A program made the translations under genes and the position numbers. The notes beneath the pieces were generated by a model. That model did no database searches. It was not told where the DNA came from and saw nothing but the letters and a program-made list of their open reading frames with translations. Shown in pieces: positions 54,488-64,000 of a DNA stretch of 64,000 bases (position 1 is its first letter; each line of letters opens with the position of its first letter). The stretch comes from Amoebophrya sp. A120. Lineage: Eukaryota; Sar; Dinophyceae; Syndiniales; Amoebophryaceae. Location of the stretch: positions 7,556,989 through 7,620,988 of the forward strand of contig CAJINV010000005.1 of the NCBI GenBank assembly GCA_905178155.1, read 5' to 3'.

Positions 54488-56057
54488 ATGGGTGCCGTCT
54501 GTCCCTTATCAACTGCAAAAATGTCTGGGTCTGGAAGGTTGGAACTTGTGATGCTAACTTTGGACTCTAAAAAAATCTGTATTGCATGACCCGCAAGATG
54601 AGGAGTCTGATTTGTGCTAAGCGGGGAGGGCGTTTGTCATGCGGAGTAGACATCAGGAAGCCCTCTAAAAATCCGGGATGCTAGGTCGTGCATTGCAGAC
54701 ATCCTTGATCATGCAAAACATGCGTGACAAGTCTCAGAATCTTCCAGACCCAGACACTTCTACACTTGATATCCCTGCTTAGCTGGTGACAGCACCGCTG
54801 GGCACGACGAGGAAAACCCGCGGGCGAATTACGGCGCTACGGGGAACGACAATATGGGTGTGTCAGGATCGAAATCGACAAAGTTGAAATGATTTGTCAT
54901 GCATAAAAGGGATGCCAGTTGGAACCCAGTTTCCAGGTGGCGCATGGCAAATCTTGGCGGTTCCTAAATCCAGTTTGTCATGCTGTTTAGGCAAAGAAGG
55001 GCGATTTTCTCATGCTATTTTAGCAGCTCGAGCCGTAACGACCCCAAACAGGCTTACAATCGGCCTCACTTGCCTGCTCTGCAACACACGTGCCTCGGGT
55101 CATGCATTTTACGCATTATACAAATCATTTCAACTTTGACGATTTCAGACCTGACGCTTCCATAGACAAGTGCGTCTATTTAGTCTGGTCGGATACATCA
55201 ATGGGTTGCATGTTCATGCACTACACCAAGCCGACCAATTCCAGCGAAACCACTCTGTGTAAAATCACGATCTCCAGAGACCCGCCGGCGTTCAAACTGC
55301 AGAATAACGGCGGCCGCCAGGAATTGGGAAAGAATTGCGGGGACAAGTCGAAGTTCTTTTCCACCTACATGACCTTTCTGCGGGAGTCTTTCAAGTTGGG
55401 GGCAACTTCGATTACCATCGTCGGGCAAGCGACGTCGCACGCGGCGCAAATCAAAATCTTGGACAAGTCGAACACCATGAAGACTTGTTCAGGTACTACA
55501 GATGGGCTGTTCAACTGTAGCTTTGAAGATCTTCCAGATTTTTCGTATACGCATTCTGTAGAAGTAGATCTAGATCCGCCCTCCGTGCATGACAGATTTC
55601 CCTCACGACAATGAAGTACTATGTATGCATAGACAAATTCATCCAAAACTACAGGTGGCTCTCTTTCCGTCAACGCGGGCAACACGGCTGCGATTGCGGT
55701 TCTATCAACTGTAAAAATGTCTGGGTCTGGAAGAATTCATGTTTGTCATGCTTGTCTGGCATGACTCTTAAATCTGTCATGCACGTTACCCAAGAGGTGC
55801 GTTTTTCTGTGATGCAGAAGGGCAGTTTGTCATGCAGAATAGGCAACACCTAGGAGCTCAGAAATTTGTCATGCTGACCCAGCATCTGTAGCCTCATCAT
55901 CAGACGCCACCCAGCATCACAAGGTTCCAGACCCAGACATTTTTACATTTGATAGGTTCTGGGCAAAGACAACAACGCCTTGAACGCAAGTTCGATGGAG
56001 CCGAAGTTCTTCGTGCAAAAAGCGATGAATGAGGGCGCGGGGGAGATGGCTCCGTGA
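54488..56057 (+). CDS. Small protein with putative dual-acylation N-terminus, unknown function
   Basis: Spliced frame of 564 nt (187 residues). Exons: 54488-54506, 54777-54852, 55170-55492, 55655-55702, 55960-56057. The spliced N-terminus is MGAVCPCLAGDSTAG: Gly2 fits N-myristoylation and Cys5/Cys7 fit palmitoylation, so the protein is probably tethered to the plasma membrane or inner membrane complex (inference). The remainder (KCVYLVWSDTSMGCMFMHYT, then ITISRDPPAFKL and ATSITIVGQATSH) looks beta-rich with several cysteines; no family recognised. Three introners and one GT-AG intron interrupt only 187 codons. The first exon is just 19 nt, so an annotation tool would probably miss the acylation signal. 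Confidence 0.75.
54507..54771. mobile_element. Introner, family A
   Basis: Target repeat TCCCT at 54502-54506 and 54772-54776, exact. It sits six codons after the start. Removal joins MGAVCP to CLAGDST. Confidence 0.92.
54853..55164. mobile_element. Introner, family C
   Basis: Target repeat GACAA at 54848-54852 and 55165-55169, exact. Removal joins YGATGND to KCVYLVW. Confidence 0.93.
55493..55654 (+). other. Conventional GT-AG intron
   Basis: Donor CAG|GTACTA and acceptor CCAAAACTACAG. Read-through ends at 55614. Removal joins KTCSG to GSLSVNAGN. Confidence 0.85.
55703..55954. mobile_element. Introner, family A
   Basis: Target repeat GGTTC at 55698-55702 and 55955-55959, exact. Same subfamily and length (252 bp) as 14512-14763 and 59090-59341. 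Removal joins TAAIAV to LGKDNNA. Confidence 0.92.
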
Positions 56058-57100
56058 GATGGTGATGCTGATGGGCTGTGAGTGGCAGCATCAGAAGAGG
56101 TGTACGATCTGAATAAACTCGAACAAACTACTAGAGAAATTCGAGAAGCAAACAACCACATACAGCAGAGTTGTTTGACTTGCTAACTGTAACTTACAAA
56201 CAGCAGTACAATCAGTAAGCAAAACAAAGTATCGAGCTTCAACTTCGCAAACGAAAAAATCTTCATATAGAGAACGGCCCCCACGGCATTTCTATTGTGC
56301 TTACTACTTTTTTTCATCGATCTGTGGCACACTACATCACAAAATCCTTATTCTACGATTTCTGACGATAAAGCGTCACTACAGCAGACGGTGGATATCC
56401 TTCACCTGGCTGTAGAGCATATAGCTTTTCCAACGTGTTTACGTCCCCATGTGAACAAATTTTGTTGCCTCCACTTATGTGGGTATCTCCTCCGTTTCAC
56501 CAGTATGAGAATGCAGCTATTTCGTTTCTCGCCACAACCGCGAACGGGCACACTGCAGTCTTTGACCAGTTTTGCCAGCAGCTCGCGCATCGTGGATATG
56601 TATCTGAGCTACGCCGTCTCAACCTGTAGTGTTACGCGTTCTCTTCCTGTCGCCGTCGAGCTCCTCGTGGAAACTGTTCTTCGGTAAGGTAATAAAGCAC
56701 TATCGGTTTCATCGTTCAATAAATAAACCTGTCGCAAAATTTTCCTTCACTTCGGTGTGTTGTAATGTCGTCCTTGGTCCTGCAGACCCTGTGTCTAAAA
56801 TCGTGCAAAAGCTCGTGTGTCGTCGTCGTGACATGACAAGCAAGCAACTCTCTGCGTCTGAATTCGTGGCCCACATCGCATTTTCTTGTAACCTGGTACT
56901 ATAACCATGATGACAGCTTCAAGCACCCCTTGCCCCCCTTGAAATTGTCATTGACCTTATTGACATATCATTATCATTGTCTATTCTTTCTCACACCTTT
57001 TCAAGGAGGACTAAAAGCACACTACATAACCTCCCCCAGGAGTACTAGCTGCACAGCCAAAAACTACATCTAAAAACCACTACTTTCCACTTCCCACACC
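56058..57100. other. Intergenic region
   Basis: No gene recognised; the 130-codon frame at 56295-56687 lacks a signature. No introner ends. Confidence 0.45.
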
Positions 57101-60100
57101 ATGTACCGGCCTCCCACCAACGAAGAGCTGCAGCTCATCACCCGCCACACCGAGCGGCTCCGGGTCAGGAACCGCAGCTTCCCCGCGGCGTCCATCATCT
57201 CCCCCGTCGAATGCCACAAATTGGCCACCGACAACAAAATCGTGGATGAGAAAACGCGGGAAAGAATCACCCGGCTGTCGCAAACACGAGCAGGAGCCGA
57301 TGGTACCCCTGTTCTGAAAAAGCAAGAAAAACGGGAAGAGCAGATGACGGCCGATAGCTACGAGGAGTGCATCCAGCGGATATTGACCCACCCTTTTATG
57401 TATCTCTCCCTAGCAAACGACAAAACAAGCGATTCGATCAATGTCGGGTTTTGCCTGAAAGAAGAAGTCCATCGGAAGAGCGAGAAAAAAGGACACCAAG
57501 AACGAAACTCCCGCAACAGCAGCGCGGAAAGCAGGAAATCTGCAGCAGAAAGTGTGACAGGGAGGACTTCTGGCACCAGATCCAGTGTGAAAAAACCGTT
57601 GCTTTCCACAGCGACGAGAATCAGTTTGGGAAGTTCGCCGACATTGAGGCCATCTTCGGAAGTTGTTGCTGTACAACCGAAAAATGGTAGTACAACTAGG
57701 CTCTCTTTATCCTCTCTCTCCTCGAAGCCGCAGAAGTATCAGATTCGCTTGATTGTGAAGTGGACGGGAGAATTGGATCCGAAAACGCCGGTAAAAACTT
57801 CCCATGTTTTTCAGCAGACAACTGAAGATGTCGCTGACACAGAAGAGAAGTTGATGGCCAAGGCCAGGAGGAGGAGCAAGGAAATGCTTTCTGAGGAGCA
57901 AAACCGGATGAAGACGAAAGAAAAGCAGGCCACGGAAGATGGACAAAATCAAGAAGACCCGGGTGAGGAATCCTTTCTAAACGACATCAAACAGGTATGG
58001 AAGTGCACAACTCCCCCTCCCCCTCAATGTATCGCATGAACAGCAATACAAGCCCAAGCGTCAGAGAGAATACAGGTTTTGCATGACAAATTTGGACAGG
58101 AGTGCAGTGCTATTTGGGCTGCCAGAACTTGCCATGCAAACAATGGCAAGAGCCAAGGCGTAAGTTAGGCACTTTGCATGACGAATGAGGGGGAGGGGGA
58201 GTTGTGCACTCTCATAACAGGAACGACAATCGTTATCGCGCTCCCCCTCCCCCGCGAACAAACTGGAGCTGGCCGAGGCGATTCAGACAAAATTCAAATC
58301 CCGAATCCGCAAATCTCTCCAAGAATTGGGGTCGAAAGCCGCGGAAAAACAACGGAAAGCGGAGGAGTATTTGAGGAACAGACAATTGCAGTTTGAACTG
58401 AATTATGAACTGCAAAAGTATCGTACTAGTACTAATCGCATTACAAATTTGCGCAGCATAACAAATGGAATTTCTCATGCTGATTTGCCTTGAAAAAGAG
58501 ATTTGTAATGCATAAATGCGATTACTACGAGTGCGATGCTTCTGCACTGGATATGAATTCGAATTTAATCGCCGAGCAGGTGAAGGAGTTCGAGAACAAT
58601 TCTAGTTCTTTGTCCAACAAAAACAACGATTTTGACCAAGAAAAACTGGACAAGCTCCACCGGCTGTCCTTCGCGACGAATCTGAAAAAACCAGACCACA
58701 AGAAAACGGAACAGGAAATCAAGAATGACTTAAAAAAAGAGCAGGAGTTTGCGGAGAAGGAGAAACATCGGAAATCGTTACTGGAAAAAACGTATCAACT
58801 GCAAGAATGTCTGGGTCTGGAAGATTGCCAGGTTTGTCATGCATATTTTGAATGACCCATGATGTCTGTGATGCATGCCCTAGCGTCACAGATTTTTAGA
58901 GGACTTTGCGATGCCTCTACCGCATGAGAAATGCCCTCTCCGCGTAAGTAGCGCGAACTGGAGTCCTTTTGCTGGACGTGCAATACAAATTTTTTCAGAA
59001 TCCAGAGACAGCATTACAAGTTTAGAATCTTCCAGACCCAGACACTTTTACATTTGATAAGACGAAAAACATCGTGCACAATTTGGTAATATCAAATGCA
59101 AAAATGTCTGGGTCTGGAAGAATGTATGTTTGTCATGCTTGTCAGGCATGACTCTACAATCTGTCATGCATGTTACCCAAATGCCCCATTTTTCTGTCAT
59201 GCAGAAACGCAGTTTGTCATGCGGGATAGGCAACACCTAGAAGCTCAAAAACTTGTCATGCTGGGCCAGCTCTTGTGGCCTCCTCATGATACGCCACCCA
59301 GCATCACAAATTTCCAGACCCCGACATTTTTGCATTTGATAGGTAAAGTCCCAAACGGAAAAGTTATTGATCGAGAAGGAAAGCCGGCGGGATTTTATGA
59401 AGCGCATGTCGCTGAACAAAGAGCAAGACAAACAAAGAGCGCTGTCCCTCGGCGCGGCCGCAGCGGCGAGGATAGAGCAGCAAGCGGAGGGCGAATCCGC
59501 TGGGTTGTTGCAAATCGCGGAGGGGGAAGACGGCGGTGCTGGGTTGAATGGAAACAACGAAGAAGGAGAAGGGAAAGACACGAAGACCGGCTCTACTTCG
59601 AAACGACCCCGCATCCCCTCCCCACTAGCGCAGGAACTCGCGTTCGCGCCCAACACACGGGTGCAGTCTCTTTCCAAAGCGGTGTCGCTCTTGTCCAGTA
59701 AGAACACGTTTGGCGCGGGGAGTACAAGGGAGAACTCGCCGGATGGAGGCAATGTGAACGACGCAGCGAGTTCGAGTTCCAAAAGGCCGAAAATGGGCGA
59801 CATTCTGCGGAAATACCTCGATAAGTTATGGCGTTCTCAAAGGTTACATTTTCAGCTGTTACATGCATTTGTAATGCAAGAACGGCGAAAGTGAAAGGAG
59901 GAAGATCGCGCCTTTTGCATTACAAGTTTGGCGCAGATTTAGACGCGGATTAGTCCTTCGCAAATTTGTCATGCGGAGCAGCTTGATCGTGAGGATGATG
60001 ATGGTGCTTTTGCATGACAAATTCATGTAAACAGTTGAGAGTGTAACATTTGAGAACGCCATATAAGTCGAAGGAGGATTTTGATTTCCGAACTAACCGG

Positions 60101-62752
60101 CAGTCGAAGGGGTCGAAATTCTCCGTCCTGGATTACGCCGAGGATGAGCAAATTGGGCCGTTCACCGTTTCCCCGAGAGTATGCATTGCAATATATGTCT
60201 GGGTGGTCTGGAAGAGCGCAAGCTTCTGATGCGAATTTCAAATGACACAAGTATCTGTCATGCATGGACAGCAAAAGTTGCGCACTTCTTATCACCGAAG
60301 GCGGGGATTTGTCATGCGGATTAGGCATGAAGAACCCTCCTTAGAACCTGTGATGCTAGTGCTGGCATGCCAGACCTGCTTGGTAAGGCAAAAAACAGCA
60401 TGAGAAACATCTGCATTCGTCCAGACATGATCCAGGGATATTTGCATTTCATAGAGAGCCAGGCATTCCTTTCGACGCTCGAACCGCCACGTGGAGCAGG
60501 AACTACTCGACCGGGATTTTCGCCGGACCAGGAACGTATCAAATGTAAAAATGTCTGGGTCTGGAAGAATGCAACTTGTCATGCTAAATCTTAAGCATGC
60601 AAAAATCTGTGCTGCATGATTACCAAAAGTCGTCCAGTTTTGACCAAGTCGGGAGGGAGTTTCTCATGCAGGATAGGCATGAGAGAGATCGCACAGCTTC
60701 TGTCATGCTAGGTCCTGCATTCCAGACCTCATGGGTCATGGAAAAGCTGCATGACAAATCGCGCACTCTTCCAGACCCAGACACTTTTGCATTCGATAGA
60801 ACGATTACGCGTACCACAAGGACGCGCTGCAGGTGTTAGAAGAGCAGAATCTCATGCAGAAAGGCGCCTTAGATCGACAGAATTACACGCCGAAGAACGC
60901 GATTAAACAAAAGATCACGCATTCGAAAATGAAGACGATTCTGTTAAACGGCTTCCGAAAGTTACTCGAAAACAGCAGCACGAATTCCGGGCAGACGCAC
61001 TCTTCCACCGCGGACGGGCCCAGTCGAAAACACTTACACAAAGAGGACTTTATGCATTGCAAATATGTTTGGGTCTGGAAACTTGTGATGCAAGGAAGGG
61101 AATAGTGAGCTCACCATAATGCGTTTCAAGCATGACAAGTTTTTTTCATGCTTCTGACTTGCGTATTCCGCATGAGAAACTGCGTTTTTGCATGACAGGG
61201 AGGAGGAGCTCTTCGCGGCCATGCAATACAGAGCTCACAGTCATGCCAGACTAGCACGACAAATATCGCAATCTCCCAGACCCAGACACATTTCGAATGC
61301 ATAGACTTGCACTTAAAGCAATTGTCTGAACACATCCACGAGATGGGACTGAATTTACCCGAAAAATACTTCCTCGATATGGACCACTACGCGCACCCGC
61401 GGATTGGCAGCGAAGAGAACTGGCCGAGGACAAGTTATTTGCAGAATTTCACGCATTTGGAGCGGACGAAAATGGTGCGGAAGTCGGTGGAGGAGACGAG
61501 TGTGAATTTTGCCCCGGATAAAATCAAGAAACAAGTCATCCGGGCGAATGTGTTGGATAACACGACGAGGAGCAGTAGAGGAATTTCTGGAAGTCAATCC
61601 CAAACCTCTACCCGGCGGTCTTCCAGGCGGGGGAGCAAAACTTCGGGGCCTTTGATTCCAGGAACGACGGGTGTGGCTAGCAAGGCTAGTGAATATGCTG
61701 GAACAACCAAAACTTCTGTTGCTGCAGCTCCTGGTACAACAGAAGGAGCTCCTCCTGCAGACGGCACACAAGAGCGTGCCCCCTCCTCTCCCCCAGCCGC
61801 GGCAATTCCGTCGACCGCGCAGTTGCATTTTCTGTCGGCGAAACGGAAGATGGCGTTGTTTGTCAGTCCGAAGGTGGAGTTGCAGGCGAAACGGGACAAG
61901 GTGGCGTTGACAAGACGAGAAAAGGTCCCGTCGAAGCAGGCGAGTTCGGGTGGGGAAGTGATGGATTTGACCCATGTGGAAGTGGTGGACAACGTGGTGA
62001 TGCATGGTGGAGCGGCTGCGGTGTCAGGACCAACAGCGGCTGGAACTGTTACTGCCTCCTCATCTCTGAGCAATCGAGGGGGAGTTGGTGGCGGTGCTGA
62101 AGGGGACGAGGACGCAGTTGTGGGTGATCAACAAGCGCTGGACGAACAGGCACAACAAATGATGAAAGCAGGGGAGCTACAACAAGCTCAAGATGACGAA
62201 AAAGCTTCTCCACAAACCCGCACGTCCGGGCGCGCTTCTTTGAAGCAGCGGGATCCTGTGACTTTGCAGGATTCTCTCACGCACACGCCAACCACTGTAC
62301 CAGCTGGTGAGCAAGGAAGTAATCTTCTTACGGGTGCAGGTCCTCCTGGCAACACGACTGATGGCGCAACAGCTGGTCCCGAGTCTAGCAACACAAATAG
62401 TGCCAACGGGGCACAACAACCGGCAAAAGCAAATGCCGACGAAGAATCGGAGAACCAGCCGCACGACATGAACCTAGCGGAAACTTCTTCCGCCGGGACC
62501 GCCGCAAAACCACTTCCGCCCCCAAGGACGACTACGACTTTGGATGAGGACATCGTGGACGAAAATTTATTGGACACCACGAAAAGCAACGTCGGCATTG
62601 AAGACCAGGATGGTATTGAGTCTGAGCTAGGTGAGAAGACGTTTCACTTAGACGAAGGTATCGCCGGGTCGAAGCAGACGAATGTCGAAGAGGTGAAGGA
62701 GCCCGAAGACCCCGCACTGCACGATAACCACTTGTTGAATGGGGGGAGGTAG
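57101..62752 (+). CDS. Charged coiled-coil protein, unknown function
   Basis: Spliced frame of 3696 nt (1231 residues). Exons: 57101-57995, 58222-58403, 58559-58792, 59065-59089, 59347-59826, 60069-60179, 60459-60536, 60804-61050, 61309-62752. No known family recognised. It starts MYRPPTNEELQLITRHTERL. A short ordered stretch (YQIRLIVKWTGELDPKTPV) is followed by several hundred residues rich in Lys, Glu, Arg and Gln with heptad-like spacing (for example SLQELGSKAAEKQRKAEEYL and EIKNDLKKEQEFAEKEKHR), suggesting coiled coils. Another conserved-looking part is LHLKQLSEHIHEMGLNLPEK. The C-terminal ~400 residues are Thr/Ala/Gly-rich and acidic. Eight introners, no conventional intron. The composition would suit a cytoskeletal or scaffold protein, but that is only a guess. 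Confidence 0.75.
57996..58216. mobile_element. Introner, family G
   Basis: Target repeat ACAGG at 57991-57995 and 58217-58221, exact; this target allows a GT-AG reading. Near copy of 45446-45662. Removal joins NDIKQ to ERQSLSRS. Confidence 0.93.
58404..58553. mobile_element. Introner, family B
   Basis: Target repeat TGAAT at 58399-58403 and 58554-58558, exact. Removal joins LQFELN to SNLIAEQV. Confidence 0.92.
58793..59059. mobile_element. Introner, family A
   Basis: Flanks AAACG (58788-58792) and AGACG (59060-59064), one mismatch. The exon that follows is only 25 nt. Removal joins SLLEKT to KNIVHN. Confidence 0.89.
59090..59341. mobile_element. Introner, family A
   Basis: Target repeat GGTAA at 59085-59089 and 59342-59346, exact. 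Removal joins NIVHNLV to KSQTEKLL. Confidence 0.92.
59827..60063. mobile_element. Introner, family F
   Basis: Target repeat TAAGT at 59822-59826 and 60064-60068, exact. Doubled arms as in 2547-2790 (GTTCTCAAAGGTTACA then TTTCAGCTGTTACA). Removal joins RKYLDK to SKEDFDFR. Confidence 0.92.
60180..60453. mobile_element. Introner, family A, diverged arms
   Basis: Target repeat GAGAG at 60175-60179 and 60454-60458, exact. The left arm has an insertion (TGTCTGGGTGGTCTGG) and the right arm reads GTCCAGACATGATCCAGG. Removal joins TVSPRA to RHSFRRSN. Confidence 0.9.
60537..60798. mobile_element. Introner, family A
   Basis: Target repeat GAACG at 60532-60536 and 60799-60803, exact. Same subfamily and orientation as 6795-7075. 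Removal joins FRRTRN to DYAYHKD. Confidence 0.92.
61051..61303. mobile_element. Introner, family A, reversed relative to 5210-5463
   Basis: Target repeat GACTT at 61046-61050 and 61304-61308, exact. Removal joins HLHKED to LHLKQLSE. Confidence 0.92.
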
Positions 62753-64000
62753 AGACAACATTCATCTGCTGGGTGTACTAGGATATTAGTTGCTGTCGTG
62801 AAGTAGATACATAGGTTCTACTTGCAAAGAAGTCGCTCACGGCTGCCAGTATACAAGAACCGCTAGAGTAAACTACAGATGACTACATCTACTACATCTT
62901 CTCACGCTAGAAACGAATTTCGGTTTCTGTCACATTCTTGTCATCAACAGGTGAGGAACAAAATATGTAAGCTGCACGCTCACACGAAAAGTCATTTTTT
63001 CTTTTAGTTTTAGAAGTATACTGCTATTGTTTTTGTTATCATTTGAAACTGAAAGTGAAAGCAAATCCAAATGCTCTATCTTCAACAAACAAACTGCGTA
63101 CAACTGGTTAAGTGCTCTCCGAGCTTTTAGTTTTTTCCAAATACAGGTCCTGAACATGGCCAGTCGCAGTCCTTTGTGCCAGCATGAAAATCATGCGAGT
63201 CCGTAATTTCCGACACGAATAAAAACCGTGGCTATTCTGGTTCGTAGCTGCTGACTATCTTTTTTCATCAGTTTCGATTCTTCAATTTGATTTTGAAACC
63301 CGACCCGGCGCGGAAGCTCTTCCATTTTTACTTCACATCGCAGAGTCGAAATCGTCATGTGTTGCGCTTGCATTGTCTCGGTCGGGAAAAAAATCTTTGT
63401 TTCCAGCATTCACCCTCCTTATGTCAGGGCGTGGGCGGGACAATTCTATTCACACACATGAGCTGTCTGTGTCTGTATCTATCTTTCGGTTGAGAACAAG
63501 ACCACCCTCGGATGAGAAAAGCCTGGCTCTACTCGGTTTTCGTGCAGCTGCGGAGTGCTTCAGTGACTACTTCTAGCCCGCCTTTTTTAAGTATTTGTAA
63601 TTGTATTTCGTGCTTTGGAGAAAAAAGTCGCTTAACATCTTTTTCCGCGAAAACATCTCGGTCTTTTTTGCAGGTTCGTCGCTGTGGCGCAGCTTCTTTG
63701 CGCGTTTTATCGGTCCTTCTATCTTGGCACGTTTCGCGTACATTGAAGCGGTCTTTGTCGGTGTCGCTACTCGTCCTTTTTGCAGCAGTCCGGAGAAGAA
63801 TTGCAGCGTCTTCGCCGACGTTAGCTCTGTTGTGGAGCTGGAGCAGAACAAGTCAAAGTTTTGTCTAGCTTGAAGAAAAGTCGGTGCCGGTTTGCAGACT
63901 GGAAATAAGTTTGACGGAATGGCGCGAGGACAACGTGTCGTTTGCTATAGTTGTGAAATTTCGGTTATAGAATTTATTAGAATTTCAATTTTTTCATATT
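62753..64000. other. Intergenic region to the right edge
   Basis: Short overlapping frames on both strands at 63287-63873, none with a family signature. It may be the upstream region of a gene beyond the window. No introner ends. Confidence 0.4.

Noticed and set aside
298-61303. Repeated GCATTACAAAT-type motifs as a CRISPR array
   Set aside because: Spacing is irregular, motifs occur in both directions, and they lie inside separate introns. There is no repeat-spacer pattern and the genome is eukaryotic.

Overview
The window looks like nuclear DNA of a dinoflagellate-type alveolate, most likely a syndinian parasite such as Amoebophrya. Three things suggest this: every multi-exon gene is on the + strand, genes are separated by 0.1-2.6 kb, and above all the genes are riddled with introner elements (DNA-transposon-like introns) of the kind described for Amoebophrya. 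The organism call is inference; the gene structures are read from the sequence. There is a 100-base assembly gap at 19896-19995.

Layout. (1) 95-3089: end of a D-2-hydroxyacid dehydrogenase gene, open at the left edge. (2) 4463-15583: a 1918-residue DEP-DUF547 protein in 24 exons. (3) 15584-20623: mostly gene-poor, with an intronless truncated PPP-type phosphatase at 17358-18050. (4) 20624-26288: an EH-domain, gamma-synergin-like clathrin accessory protein. (5) 26289-28524: a GC-rich island with no recognised gene. (6) 28525-37708: two paralogous CxxC proteins flanking a minus-strand non-LTR retrotransposon ORF (reverse transcriptase plus RNase H) at 31859-35443. (7) 38738-39241: a small single-span membrane protein. 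(8) 41232-45887: an arrestin-like protein. (9) 47397-53657, 54488-56057 and 57101-62752: three genes without a recognised family, the middle one starting with a putative N-myristoylation/palmitoylation signal.

The outstanding feature is the introner system. I find 62 elements: 60 complete elements inside coding sequence, one cut by the window edge, and one just after a stop codon. All complete, well-preserved copies begin TA(T/A/C), nearly all end ATA, have inverted terminal repeats, and sit between 5-bp direct repeats. The repeats are identical in 44 cases and differ at one position in 13. When each element plus one repeat copy is removed, together with six conventional GT-AG introns, all nine multi-exon genes become uninterrupted reading frames: 1053, 5757, 4521, 2427, 1971, 3114, 5106, 564 and 3696 nt, each a multiple of three. 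At least a dozen unrelated terminal-repeat families are present (called A to M here) that share the same ends, the same target duplication length and the same internal GCAT(T/G/C)ACAA-type motif. Members of one subfamily occur in both orientations within genes transcribed in the same direction, so splicing must tolerate either strand. Most of these introns cannot be written as GT-AG.

Coordinates of elements exclude the flanking 5-bp repeats; in gene models the left copy is kept as exon. Family consensus inner repeats (left end): A, ATGTCTGGGTCTGGAAG; B, AAAAGTATCGTACTCGTA; C, GTGTCAGGATCGAAATCGAC; D, CATCCCCACCCCAGAGT; E, TGAGGAAAAATCCCCCCTCC; F, GGCGTTCTCAAATGTTACA; G, GTGCACAACTCCCCCTCCC; H, GGAAAAACACCCATCCCCA; I, AAGAAAAAAACACCATCAC; J, AAATTTCC(T/C)G(C/T)ACA(T/C)GTAC; K, AAAAAAGTGTT(T/A)CA.
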